Shown piece after piece: positions 18,421 to 27,636 of a stretch of DNA of 64,000 bases. The notes below the pieces were generated by a model that had not been told where the DNA came from, did not search any database, and worked only from the letters and a program-made list of their open reading frames with translations. Position 1 is the first letter of the stretch. Each line of letters starts with the position of its first letter. The stretch lies in assembly GCF_003605635.1 (NCBI RefSeq), contig NZ_QMDW01000004.1, positions 93,695-157,694 on the forward strand, written 5' to 3'. The stretch is from Halonotius pteroides. GTDB taxonomy: Archaea; Halobacteriota; Halobacteria; Halobacteriales; Haloferacaceae. The translations under genes were made by a program, and so were the position numbers.

Positions 18421-19509
18421 ATGCACATAGAGTACTGCGCGACTGGTGAAGAACCATTTCGGTCGACGCTGGCTGAGTTTGATGCTGACCCGGATATCGA
18501 GGGGATATTTGCACTATCCGCGGCTAATGACGCACCTGCTCCACCTGCGATAGACGAGACATTAGCCGATCTTTCAACTCCGGTATTTGGCGGTATCTTC
18601 CCTGAGATTATCTTTGCGGGTGACACCAAAGAGCGAGGAGTCGTTGTCTTAGGACTGCATGTCGCCCCGGATGTTACCACGATTACGCCCAACGATGATA
18701 CGATCGATCTTGAGAGTAGCCAGCGGGCAGCCGACGAGACAATGTTTGTGTTTGTTGATGCGTATGCTGAACAAAGTGAAACGTTTATAGATAAATTATT
18801 CAACGCCTATGGTGTCGGATATAATTATCTCGGTGGCGGGGCAGGGACACTGGATGATGATCGACAGCTGTGCTTGTTTACCAATGAGGGGTTGACGCAT
18901 GATGCAGCCGTGGTTGCTCGCATTCCAGCGAAAAGCACAATTGGTGTCAGACACGGGTGGACCGAAATCGGTGGCCCGTTTGAGATTACTGCTGCTGATG
19001 GCCGTACTGTACATGCTATCGATAGACAGCCCGCGTATGAGGTTTATTCAGAGATTGTTGAACGTGAAACTGGAAAGTATATCGATAGAGAAAATTTCTT
19101 TGAGATTGCTAAGTCCCATCCGTTTGGCATAAGCCGACTTGGGGGAGAACAAATTGTTCGTGATCCGTTTGACGTTGCTGCGGATGGGTCACTCACCTGT
19201 TTTGGTGACCTGCCGGAGGGGGAGTTCGTCCACATTCTGGAAGGTAACGCTGAAACGTTAATCAACGCAGCTGACAGTGCTTACGACGCAGCAGCTGAGC
19301 GAGATCCGGCAGACACTGTGCTGTTTACATTTGACTGTATCTCCCGAGCACAGTATCTTGATGACACATTCAGTCAGGAGTTGGCCGCATTATCGAATAA
19401 TCGTGATGCAGTCGGCGCGTTGACCATCGGTGAAGTTGCCAACGATGGCTCGGGACATTTAGATTACTATAACAAGACCGCTGTGGTCGGTGAAATCGCG
19501 GACATATAA
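18421..19509 (+). CDS. FIST-domain sensor protein
   Basis: 362 residues with FIST_N (about 15-200) and FIST_C (about 215-355), a ligand-sensing module usually linked to signal transduction. Hallmarks are the GGGAGTLDD loop, ARIPAKSTIGVRHGWTEIG and the C-terminal LFTFDCISRAQYL. The start at 18421 is set by the TATA box. A histidine kinase follows after 15 bases, so FIST is probably the detached sensor of that kinase. Codons are AT-richer than the surroundings (tta, aat, gat), indicating acquisition by transfer. Confidence 0.9.
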   Translation: MHIEYCATGEEPFRSTLAEFDADPDIEGIFALSAANDAPAPPAIDETLADLSTPVFGGIFPEIIFAGDTKERGVVVLGLHVAPDVTTITPNDDTIDLESSQRAADETMFVFVDAYAEQSETFIDKLFNAYGVGYNYLGGGAGTLDDDRQLCLFTNEGLTHDAAVVARIPAKSTIGVRHGWTEIGGPFEITAADGRTVHAIDRQPAYEVYSEIVERETGKYIDRENFFEIAKSHPFGISRLGGEQIVRDPFDVAADGSLTCFGDLPEGEFVHILEGNAETLINAADSAYDAAAERDPADTVLFTFDCISRAQYLDDTFSQELAALSNNRDAVGALTIGEVANDGSGHLDYYNKTAVVGEIADI

Positions 19510-19524
19510 GAGCAGAGTGATATC

Positions 19525-21891
19525 ATGTCTGATCGTCAACAACAGATCCAAATCCTCTATGAGATCTCGCTGTCAATCGAGCCTCGTGAAACACTTGTCG
19601 AGACAGCTACCGAAGCACTTTCGGTCTATTTACAAAAATTAAACTGTTCGGTCGGCGGGGTTTATCAGGCGACTGACGACGGGTATGATCTGCTTGCACG
19701 GCGTCCTGCGTCAGGTGAGCGCGATGAGCTGTTCGTTGCTGGGGCTCAACGGCTTCACCAGTGTGCTGATGGGAATCACTCCGTCGAAAACCAGTTTCCG
19801 ATCAGCGGATCAGTGGCACAAACGGGTGAATACTACCTGTTCGAGCTTCCGGGGTTTGGTATGCTACTTCTTGCCCAGCGAGGGAACGGACTTGATCAAT
19901 CAATCATCAGCTCGCTTGCTCCACTCAATGAAAAGCTTGCGACCTCCTGTAAGACCATTGACTCTCAGAATAAACTCCGTGAGGAACGCAATCGGTTCCA
20001 AGCGGTTTTCAGTGCTATTCAGGAACCGGTTGCGAATCTTACTATTACCGACGACGGGGCCACCGTACACCGGGCAAATGAATCGTTTGTTAACACGTTT
20101 GGTTCCCCAGCAGAACACCAGACCGGCAGATTTGAACCGGTGCAGACCGCTGGAGAAGACAGCAACCTTGCTGACAAGCTAATCAGTGGTGAACCGATAG
20201 TCAAGGAGGTTCGCCGGGAGACAGTACACGGAACCGGTGACTTTCTACTGCGAGCGATACCTGTTTCAACCGGTGAAGCTACCGAGTACTTTTTAATGTA
20301 TATTGATATAACATCTAAAAAGAATCGTCAACGTGAGTTGGAGTCATTTTATCAAGAAGTCACAGCATTGTTCGAATGCGAAGACCGGGCCTCAGTCTGT
20401 AAACAGACAGTTAACACCGCTGCAAAAGTTGTTGATCAAGCTGTTGCTGAGATACACGTTTACGATAGGGCAGCCGACGAACTGATTCCTATCGCAACAA
20501 GTGGAGAGACAATCAACTTCGAGAGTAGTAGTACAACGCTGTGGAAGACCTATACCCGCGAGCGGATGCAGGCAATTGAGAGGGCTGAGGCTAATCAAAC
20601 GTCCGATATCACCGACGGAATGGCTTTTCCGATCACGGATCATGGCGTGCTGGTGGTAGGGCGAAAAAAGGCAGGCTCACTCACCGAAGCTGGTCGTCAA
20701 TTTATTGAACTGTTAGCTACGCTCTCTGCGGTAGCGAATAATCGTGCCCGGCGAACGGATAACCTTGCGAAAATTCAACAGCTCACCGAAACAGCTGTGA
20801 CAAGCGAGAGTCGGAACGATATGGTTGACCCGATTTTGCGTCAATTACCGGATTCGTTAAACTTTCCATTGACTGGTATTTGGGAGTATAACTCTGCACG
20901 GGATCAGCTTGATCCTATCGGACAAACTGATGCTGCTGAAAGGATCATTGGGACAGCACCTAGCTTTGCGGAAGGGGAAGGTATTGCATGGGAAGCATTT
21001 CAAACAGGCGAAACAATAGTTGTTAATGATGTTAATACCCATCCTGAGGTGTACAACAAGAGCAGCCCAATCAACTCAGAGGTGATAGCTCCACTTGGGG
21101 ACTTTGGGCTGTTAGTGGCCGGATCAGTGCGTTCACAAGAGTTCACTGATATCGATCATGATATAATCACTACATTGGCCTCTAGCCTTGAGACTGCAAC
21201 TCAGTTAGTTGATAATCGTAACGAGATTGATCTTCTTGATCAGGTGATCGGTCGTGTGCTTCGACACAATATCCGCAATGATCTTACTGTAATCAAAGGA
21301 TACGCCCAGGCGTTAGCTGATGATGCCGATAAGACATCTCAGTTTGTAGATAATATCCTCACAAAGTGTGAAAGTCTTGAACGAACCGCAAACACTGCCC
21401 GTACAATGCGGGATGTGGTTAAAACTCGGAATGAGGCAAAGATCATCGACCTTGAAACCGCCGTCACAGATGCTGTCGAGCGGCTTCGTACCCGGTCACC
21501 ACAGACAGAGATCAGCTTGAATCTGTCTACAACAGCCGACGTTGTTGGACACCCTAAACTTTCAGATGCGATCTATCATATGGTATCAAACAGCCTTGAG
21601 CATGCGGTCAATGATCCGCGGACAGGAGCAGACTGTATTCGGGTGCGAACAACAACGGTTGACGATGGTGTCCTGCTTGAGGTCTCAGACGATGGCCCAG
21701 GGATCCCACAGGAGGAGTTAGATGTTCTCACAAAGCACGAGGAGACAGCATTAGAGCATGGCAGTGGCGTTGGCCTGTGGCTTATTGAGCGAATCACACA
21801 GTATTCAGATGCAAGCATTGAGTTTGACACCGAGTCAGGCACAACTATTCAGCTGTGTCTCAACTCTGTACAAGAGTCCAACGGGATGTGA
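19525..21891 (+). CDS. Multi-domain sensor histidine kinase (GAF/PAS)
   Basis: 788 residues, no membrane segment. Likely order: GAF-like (5-150), PAS (155-265), GAF (280-405), GAF (410-565), HisKA with phospho-His581 in RVLRHNIRND, and HATPase_c (about 660-780) with N-box NSLEHAVND, SDDGPGIP and GSGVGLWLIERI. A GTGAT ribosome-binding site at 19516-19520 precedes the ATG. It is downstream of the FIST gene, its likely partner. No receiver gene is adjacent. Base composition is low: the 60-base row at 20281 has only 18 G+C by hand count. Its last GAF domain is similar to that of the kinase at 59176-61566. Confidence 0.92.
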   Translation: MSDRQQQIQILYEISLSIEPRETLVETATEALSVYLQKLNCSVGGVYQATDDGYDLLARRPASGERDELFVAGAQRLHQCADGNHSVENQFPISGSVAQTGEYYLFELPGFGMLLLAQRGNGLDQSIISSLAPLNEKLATSCKTIDSQNKLREERNRFQAVFSAIQEPVANLTITDDGATVHRANESFVNTFGSPAEHQTGRFEPVQTAGEDSNLADKLISGEPIVKEVRRETVHGTGDFLLRAIPVSTGEATEYFLMYIDITSKKNRQRELESFYQEVTALFECEDRASVCKQTVNTAAKVVDQAVAEIHVYDRAADELIPIATSGETINFESSSTTLWKTYTRERMQAIERAEANQTSDITDGMAFPITDHGVLVVGRKKAGSLTEAGRQFIELLATLSAVANNRARRTDNLAKIQQLTETAVTSESRNDMVDPILRQLPDSLNFPLTGIWEYNSARDQLDPIGQTDAAERIIGTAPSFAEGEGIAWEAFQTGETIVVNDVNTHPEVYNKSSPINSEVIAPLGDFGLLVAGSVRSQEFTDIDHDIITTLASSLETATQLVDNRNEIDLLDQVIGRVLRHNIRNDLTVIKGYAQALADDADKTSQFVDNILTKCESLERTANTARTMRDVVKTRNEAKIIDLETAVTDAVERLRTRSPQTEISLNLSTTADVVGHPKLSDAIYHMVSNSLEHAVNDPRTGADCIRVRTTTVDDGVLLEVSDDGPGIPQEELDVLTKHEETALEHGSGVGLWLIERITQYSDASIEFDTESGTTIQLCLNSVQESNGM

Positions 21892-21910
21892 GTGATACCC
21901 CACCAACGCT

Positions 21911-23092
21911 TTAGTTCGCTGTACTGACGATCTTGATCACATCGCCGTCTTCGAGTTCGTAGCTATCTGAGATCCGGCGGTTCGTTTTCCCGTTGACAGC
22001 GTGGAGATACCCCTCGGCGATATCGGAGTGGATCTTGGCTGCGAGATCAGTCGGTGTCGAGCCCTCCGGCAGAAGGAAGGCATCAGGCAGGACGTTACCC
22101 TGTCCGTCGACCCACTTTGTCTCATTTTCAACCGGGTAGGTCGTAATATGATCAAGAAGGTCATAGACGGCCGCGTTGAGCGCGGTCTGGACGCCGGTGC
22201 CGCCGTGTTCGGCCATCACATCGCGGATCTGCTCAAGCCCGGCGGCCTGCTCGTCGCTGATGTCGCCGACGATCTCAAAGTCGCCGTCGCCGGGGGTGTA
22301 GTCGATGACGCCAGCCTCAACTGCCCGGCGAAGCGCGAGTTCGCCGTCGGCCGTCGCGGGGATGACGATCTCAGCGGCGTCTTGGAGTCGTTCGAGGGTT
22401 TTCTTGTCGGCGATATCGGCTTTGTTAGCGACGAGGATGATCGGCTTCGTTCGCGCGCGAACCGCCGCCGCGAGGGCTTCGGTGTCACCGTCGTCCCACT
22501 GGATCGGATCGTCGGGATAGTCGAGATCCCGCAGACAGGCCGCCACGTCAGCGGTCGTCGCACCGAAGCCAGTGAGCAGGTCGGTGAGCGCGTCGTTGAT
22601 GTCAAAATCAGGCGAGCGGGATTTGCGTTCGACCGACTCCCAGTTGCGGTCGATGATCCCGGTCAGCCACTGATTCATCTCCTGTTCGATGAACTCGACG
22701 TCTTCGACGGGATCGTGACTCCCGGCTTCGACAGGTTCGCCCTCCTCATCGGTGCTACCGGAGGCGTCCAACACGTTGAGGATCGCGTCTGCGTTCGTCA
22801 ACTCATCGAGAAACTGATTGCCGAGGCCGCGGCCCTCGTGGGCACCGGGAACGAGGCCGGCCACGTCGTAGAGCTCGATGGGGACGTAGCGGACTCCGTC
22901 GTGGCAGCGGTCGTTGTCGCACCGCTCAGCCAGTTCGAGACAGGGGCAGTCGGTGCGGGCCGTGGCGACGCCGCGGTTGGCGTCGATGGTGGTAAATGGG
23001 TAGTTGGCGACATCGACATCAGCGCGCGTGGCCGCCGTGTAGAACGTCGATTTGCCCGCATTGGGTTTCCCCGCGAGCGCAAGAGAGAGCAT
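21911..23092 (-). CDS. YchF-type GTPase/ATPase with TGS domain
   Basis: 393 residues, Obg-like P-loop NTPase that associates with ribosomes. G1 loop is AGKPNAGKST (7-16), switch region NYPFTTIDAN, G3 DVAGLVPGAHEGRGLGNQF, G4 NKAD, and a C-terminal TGS domain with FLLPEGSTPTDLAAKIHSDIAEG and DGDVIKIVS. An insert with PCLELAERCDNDRCHDGVRYVP, containing cysteines, follows the switch region, as in archaeal members. The stop faces the stop of the low-G+C kinase, marking the island's right edge. Confidence 0.93.
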   Translation of the reverse strand: MLSLALAGKPNAGKSTFYTAATRADVDVANYPFTTIDANRGVATARTDCPCLELAERCDNDRCHDGVRYVPIELYDVAGLVPGAHEGRGLGNQFLDELTNADAILNVLDASGSTDEEGEPVEAGSHDPVEDVEFIEQEMNQWLTGIIDRNWESVERKSRSPDFDINDALTDLLTGFGATTADVAACLRDLDYPDDPIQWDDGDTEALAAAVRARTKPIILVANKADIADKKTLERLQDAAEIVIPATADGELALRRAVEAGVIDYTPGDGDFEIVGDISDEQAAGLEQIRDVMAEHGGTGVQTALNAAVYDLLDHITTYPVENETKWVDGQGNVLPDAFLLPEGSTPTDLAAKIHSDIAEGYLHAVNGKTNRRISDSYELEDGDVIKIVSTAN

Positions 23093-23152
23093 ACCTCACA
23101 TTCACCGACGGCTGGAAACTGTCTTTCGGTCTGTGTTGTTGCTAAGCGGCGA

Positions 23153-23353
23153 TTACTCCTCAAGCAGATCGGCGATCTGCCGGGGTTCACCCGATAGCTC
23201 GGGAGCCTCCTCGACGATCTGGATCACCTCGTGGTCGGTGATATCGGGATAGGATTTCTGGATCGCATCCTCGATGAGCTCCTTCTCAAGACGGAACTCG
23301 GTGCCGTTGTAGACAACGTCGACGCCGGTTTCATCGAACGAAAGCGCGGTCAT
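23153..23353 (-). CDS. DUF5800 family small protein
   Basis: 66 residues from ATG 23353: MTALSFDETGVDVVYNGTEF, then EKELIEDAIQKSYPDITDHEV and PELSGEPRQIADLLEE. This is the conserved haloarchaeal DUF5800 pattern as I recall it. Acidic and soluble; function unknown. The in-frame ATG 33 bases upstream gives an untypical start. It precedes the YchF gene on the same strand with a 60-base gap and may be co-transcribed. Confidence 0.8.
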   Translation of the reverse strand: MTALSFDETGVDVVYNGTEFRLEKELIEDAIQKSYPDITDHEVIQIVEEAPELSGEPRQIADLLEE

Positions 23354-23597
23354 ACACCGATACTCAGCCTCAAGCAGTAAAAACAATACGAGATCACGAG
23401 TCTACTGCCTGGTGGCATGAACAGTATACCGGCCGCGGAACGGTCGTCACATCAGAAGAAGCTCACAGTCACTCAAACATGCCGCTTACAACCGGCTCCA
23501 AGTTCGTTGCTATCGCCGTCACGTGTTGAACCGGCAGCCTACCATCGTTTCGCAGTTGAAGCGCGACCTCCAGTCACGACGAGACGGTGCGCTGTTC

Positions 23598-24659
23598 TTA
23601 GCTGTGTTCACCGTCGACAACCGAGTTAAGAAGCTCCCGAACCCTGTCGGTCGTCTCTCGCCAGTCGGGTTGGGACTCATACCGCTTGCGTGCAGCCAGC
23701 CCCATCGTCGCCAGCCGGTCGCGGTCGGCCGCCAGCGTCGTGATCGCGTCGGCGACAGCCGCCGCGTCGCCGGGCGCAACGAGAAACCCATTCTCCCCCT
23801 CGGTGACGATATCGGTCGCGCCGCCGGCCCGTGAGGCGACCGCCGGCAGCCCGAAGCCCATCCCTTCGAGATAGACGATCCCGTACCCCTCGTACTGGGA
23901 GGGAACGGCCAAAACGTGGTGATCACGGAACGCCGCGGCAAGCGCGTCGTCGTCGATGCCGCCGGTGAACGTAACACGCTCGTTTAGCCCGTGGTCGGCG
24001 ACGCGGTTGCGACACCGTGAGACGTAGCCCTCGTCGACCGGTTTGCCGACAACGGTGAGCTCGGCGTCGCCGTCGGCAGCCGCCAGCCCGTCGATGAGCG
24101 TGTCGACGCCTTTCCGCGGCGTGATGTTGCCGACGAACAGCACGCGAAGCGGCCCCTCGTGGGCGCGCTCGGTGATCCGGTCGGCTGCGATGGCTGAACC
24201 GAACCGGTCGCCGGCCGGCGGCGCGATCACTGTTCGGTCGGCGGCGACGCCGAAATCGGTGACAACGTCGCGCGTGACGCTGCTGTTGCAGACGACGCCG
24301 TCAACACCCCGGAGATAGCAGCGTTCGACTGCCCGATACAGGGGTTGAAGCCGTCGGCTCTCACTCGCCCGGAGGTGATGAACAATGCTCACGATCGGTG
24401 CCGAAAGGTGGTGGTTCGTCCACGCCAGCGAGGGATGGGCGAGTTCGTCTTGCAGCAAGACATCGTAGTCGCCGGTGAGTCGCCGCCGCAGCCGGCGGGA
24501 TAAGTTATCGAGCAGCCCGCGCGGATAGGATCGCCACGGCAGCTCGATGAGCTCGACGCTGTCGCCGGCTGCTCTGAGTTCCGCGATGAGCTGACGGTCG
24601 TAGTGAAAGCCGCCCGATTGGGTGTCGAGGTCGCCGTAGACGACAAAGCCAAGCTTCAT
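23598..24659 (-). CDS. Family 4 glycosyltransferase
   Basis: 353 residues, GT-B fold. The N-terminal domain begins MKLGFVVYGDLDTQSGGFHYDR. The C-terminal nucleotide-sugar domain has VLFVGNITPRKGVDTLIDGL, TFTGGIDDDALAAAFRD, VPSQYEGYGIVYLEGMGFGLPAVA (the E-x7-E region) and SRAGGATDIVTEGENGFLV. Its start overlaps the preceding AlkP-like gene by four bases (ATGA), so the two are coupled. Substrate unknown; surface glycan or glycolipid is likely from context. Confidence 0.93.
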   Translation of the reverse strand: MKLGFVVYGDLDTQSGGFHYDRQLIAELRAAGDSVELIELPWRSYPRGLLDNLSRRLRRRLTGDYDVLLQDELAHPSLAWTNHHLSAPIVSIVHHLRASESRRLQPLYRAVERCYLRGVDGVVCNSSVTRDVVTDFGVAADRTVIAPPAGDRFGSAIAADRITERAHEGPLRVLFVGNITPRKGVDTLIDGLAAADGDAELTVVGKPVDEGYVSRCRNRVADHGLNERVTFTGGIDDDALAAAFRDHHVLAVPSQYEGYGIVYLEGMGFGLPAVASRAGGATDIVTEGENGFLVAPGDAAAVADAITTLAADRDRLATMGLAARKRYESQPDWRETTDRVRELLNSVVDGEHS

Positions 24660-25528
24660 TCGCGATATCCCAACGCCGCCAGCTGCTCACTTTCGGTGTC
24701 GTCGCCGTAAACCCGCGAGACAGGCAGCGATTCCGGCGGTTGCAGCGTCGGCGTTCGCGTCTGTCGGTCGGAGGCCGCTATCGTCGCCCACGGGACGGTG
24801 ATGAGCGCGGGCACCGGCGTTTCCATCGGGTGGCCGTACAGCCCCCACTCGCCGAAGAGGTTGCCGTGATCGGCCGTGATAGCAACCCGACCGTCAACGT
24901 TCTCGCACAACGATTCGACCTCGTTGAGTACGTACGCAAGATTCGCCCTATAAGCGTCCCACACACGGTCGGCGCTGACCTGATTCTGCCGCAACGCGAC
25001 CCACGGATTCCCTGTGTTGCTGTGGCTGCCAGCCCGTATCAGTCCGTCGTCGCCATCGAGCGGATCGGGGACGAAGGGGTGATGTGGCTGCATGTAGTGG
25101 GCAACGAGTCGCTCAGGGCGGCTTTCTCGGGTGTGTACGATAGCTCGATCCGTGATCGCATCCGGTGGAACCGTTCCGTGGTCGTCGTCCCACGCGTACT
25201 TCCAGACCTCATCGAGCGCGGCGAAGGAGTCCGCATCAAGATAGCGATCCGTCCACGTGTTTCCGGTCACCATGACCGTCCGCTCGGTTTCGGGGTGGCC
25301 GACAAAACTGTTCTGAAGCCACTCAGAGGAGGCACTGCCGACCGAGCGGAGCGAGCCGACTTCGGGGAGGAACTCGTAGTCGTCGGCGACCGCGGCGAGC
25401 AGGTCGGCCCGACAGCCGTCAAGAACCACCAACACGTCCCACGATCGCTCGAAGACGTTCGTCCCGTACGGCAGGCGACGGCCGACAGCCTGGATCGCCC
25501 GCAGATAGGCCGTCCCAAGCCGGCTCAT
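24656..25528 (-). CDS. Alkaline-phosphatase-superfamily hydrolase (sulfatase-like)
   Basis: 290 residues from ATG 25528. The metal-site pattern VLVVLDGCRADLL and the later VAITADHGNLFGEWGLYGHPMETPVPALITVPW (Asp-His plus downstream His) define the alkaline phosphatase/sulfatase superfamily. The usual sulfatase Cys/Ser of C/S-x-P-x-R is not seen; GSASSEWLQNSF occupies the region of the nucleophile. Its end overlaps the glycosyltransferase start. Possible roles are phosphoglycerol- or sulfate-ester chemistry on surface glycans; the substrate is not determined. Confidence 0.8.
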   Translation of the reverse strand: MSRLGTAYLRAIQAVGRRLPYGTNVFERSWDVLVVLDGCRADLLAAVADDYEFLPEVGSLRSVGSASSEWLQNSFVGHPETERTVMVTGNTWTDRYLDADSFAALDEVWKYAWDDDHGTVPPDAITDRAIVHTRESRPERLVAHYMQPHHPFVPDPLDGDDGLIRAGSHSNTGNPWVALRQNQVSADRVWDAYRANLAYVLNEVESLCENVDGRVAITADHGNLFGEWGLYGHPMETPVPALITVPWATIAASDRQTRTPTLQPPESLPVSRVYGDDTESEQLAALGYRE

Positions 25529-25635
25529 TCCCGGTTCTATCACGGCTATCCTTCGGCCGAGACTGGCAAAACCCCATCGGCGATATCACAGCCCATCGCC
25601 GAGGGAATTTTACCCCTCGCCCGCGCGATAACAGT

Positions 25636-27588
25636 GTGCACTGTTTGTTCGTTGGCGCGGGCTCGATTGCGGCGTCGTACGCCGATGGCCTCGGTGACAC
25701 GGCGCTCACGCTGGCTGGCGTCTGTGACCTCGACAGCGACCGCGCCGAATCCCTCGCCGCGGGCCACGACTGCCCTGCCTTCGCCGATCTCGACGCCGCC
25801 CTTGACACACTCGACGCACCGCTGGTCGTCAACCTGACGAGCCACGCGGCCCATGCCGCGATCACCCGCACTGCTCTTGAAGCCGGTCGCCACGTCTACT
25901 CGGAGAAACCGCTCGCACTCGATAGTGGGACGGCCGGTGAACTGGTCGAGATGGCCGTCGATCGAGATCTCGCGCTTGGCTGTGCACCGGCATCCGTGGA
26001 CGGGCCGACACAACAGCGCGCCCGCCGCCTGCTCGGGGAGGGCCGACTCGGATCAGTCCAACTGGCCTACGCCCACGCCCACGTCGGCCGCGTCACCGAT
26101 TGGCATGACCGCCCCGACTCCTTCCTCTCTATCGGGCCGCTGTACGACGGCGGAGTTTATCCGCTGTCACTGCTGGTCGCGTGGTTTGGCCCCGTCGATC
26201 GTGTCCGTGTCGCTGACAGCCTCGACACATGGCCGGCGGAGGAACCCAAACAGCCTGACGCCGACAGCCACGTTGAGGCGACGCTGGCGTTTCGAGATGG
26301 CCCGACGGTGCGGCTCACAGCGAGCTTTTATGCGCCACACCGCAGTCGAGAGTTCTACGGGCTGGAGCTCCACGGTGACGATGGCTCGCTGTTTCTCGAC
26401 AATACCGGTCGGATGGCACCCGACGACGACGCTGTCCAGTACGGCGGGCTCGGCCGATCGTACACGACCGTCCCGCCGCAGTCGCCGACCAACTCACGAC
26501 GGTATATCGACGCCGTCACCGACCTTGCGGCCAGCGTCACTGCCGGCGAGCCGGATCGCCGAACAGCGCGCCGCGGGGCCCATGTCGTCGCCGTCTGTAA
26601 CGCCATCGAGACGGCGGCCGCCAAGGGTGGCCCGATCGACGTGGCAACCCACGGCGTCACGGACACCGATATGAGGGCGTTGACAGCGACAACACCCGAC
26701 GAGAGTCGCATGTCGATGCCGCCGATCGGCGTCGGCTGTTCGCGTTACCGTGGCGACGAGTACGTCGACCGCAAAGCGTCGATCGCAACCGCGCTCGATG
26801 CGGGCTACCGCTTGCTCGATAGCGCGGAGCTGTACGGCAACGAGTTCCGGATCGGCGAGCTGCTGGCCGCGCCGGGGACACCGGATCGAGATCGGCTGAC
26901 GATCCTTGGGAAAGTCTGGCGAACGAACCACCGACAGGAACATCTACTGGCAGCCTGCGAAGGGAGTCTCAACGAACTCGGAATCGACGCCTTCGACTGT
27001 TATATGCTCCACTGGCCGGAGGCATGGGCTCACCAGGGATCGCTGGATCGGCTGGCCCAGAAACCGGTCGACCGACAGGAGACACTGACCTTTCCGACCG
27101 ACGGCGACGGTGAGATCAAGCCGGCGTCGGTCTCGCTCCCGGAGGCGTGGGCGAATCTTGAGCAGGTCGCCGAGCGGGGCTGGGCGGAGACACTCGGCGT
27201 CTGTAATGTCTCACAGTCACAGCTCAACACGATCCTCGACTCGGGAACGATCCCGCCGGCTGTCGTCCAGATCGAGCGACATCCCTACCAGCCGCGGTCT
27301 GAACTTGTCGAGTTCTGCCACAACAATGATATGACTGTCGTGGCTCACTCACCGCTGTCGGCTCCCGGCCTGCTTGAGGAGCCGGTGTTGGCTGAGCTTG
27401 GCGAGACATACGACCTCTCGCCGGCCGGCGTCGTGTTGGCGTGGAACGCGACCCGCGGTGTTGTGCCAATTCCGTCAAGCACGACCGACGAGCACATCGT
27501 CGCCAACGCAGCCGCGGTAGCAACACGGCTCAGCCCGGATGACTGTGCACGGATCGACGAACTCCGCGACCCCGCGTTCAGCCGGTAA
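25636..27588 (+). CDS. Fused Gfo/Idh/MocA dehydrogenase - aldo/keto reductase
   Basis: 650 residues from GTG 25636. Residues 1-345 are a Gfo/Idh/MocA oxidoreductase: NAD loop FVGAGSIAASYADG, EKPLAL with Lys91, and YDGGVYPLSLL, where a Tyr replaces the common His, as in the glucose-fructose oxidoreductase/dihydrodiol dehydrogenase branch. Residues ~357-650 are an aldo/keto reductase with the full tetrad Asp395, Tyr400, Lys426 and His459, plus PIPSS near the NADP site. There is no stop or frame change at the junction, so this is a real fusion. One chain could do two successive sugar or polyol redox steps. It diverges from the AlkP-like/glycosyltransferase operon. Confidence 0.92.
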   Translation: MHCLFVGAGSIAASYADGLGDTALTLAGVCDLDSDRAESLAAGHDCPAFADLDAALDTLDAPLVVNLTSHAAHAAITRTALEAGRHVYSEKPLALDSGTAGELVEMAVDRDLALGCAPASVDGPTQQRARRLLGEGRLGSVQLAYAHAHVGRVTDWHDRPDSFLSIGPLYDGGVYPLSLLVAWFGPVDRVRVADSLDTWPAEEPKQPDADSHVEATLAFRDGPTVRLTASFYAPHRSREFYGLELHGDDGSLFLDNTGRMAPDDDAVQYGGLGRSYTTVPPQSPTNSRRYIDAVTDLAASVTAGEPDRRTARRGAHVVAVCNAIETAAAKGGPIDVATHGVTDTDMRALTATTPDESRMSMPPIGVGCSRYRGDEYVDRKASIATALDAGYRLLDSAELYGNEFRIGELLAAPGTPDRDRLTILGKVWRTNHRQEHLLAACEGSLNELGIDAFDCYMLHWPEAWAHQGSLDRLAQKPVDRQETLTFPTDGDGEIKPASVSLPEAWANLEQVAERGWAETLGVCNVSQSQLNTILDSGTIPPAVVQIERHPYQPRSELVEFCHNNDMTVVAHSPLSAPGLLEEPVLAELGETYDLSPAGVVLAWNATRGVVPIPSSTTDEHIVANAAAVATRLSPDDCARIDELRDPAFSR

Positions 27589-27636
27589 TCGTCACACAGG
27601 CGGTACGATTATGTGGATTCCGGCCGATATGATGCT

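Noticed and set aside
18056..21903. Shared TGATACCCC at about 18056 and 21893 as attachment-site repeats of the island
   Set aside because: Nine bases only, no integrase or tRNA near, and such a match is expected by chance at this distance.
22001..23197. 398-codon open frame opposite the YchF GTPase
   Set aside because: Antisense to a well-conserved GTPase and without family features.
24740..25837. 365-codon open frame opposite the AlkP-type gene
   Set aside because: Arginine-rich translation, overlaps two real genes, no conserved motif.
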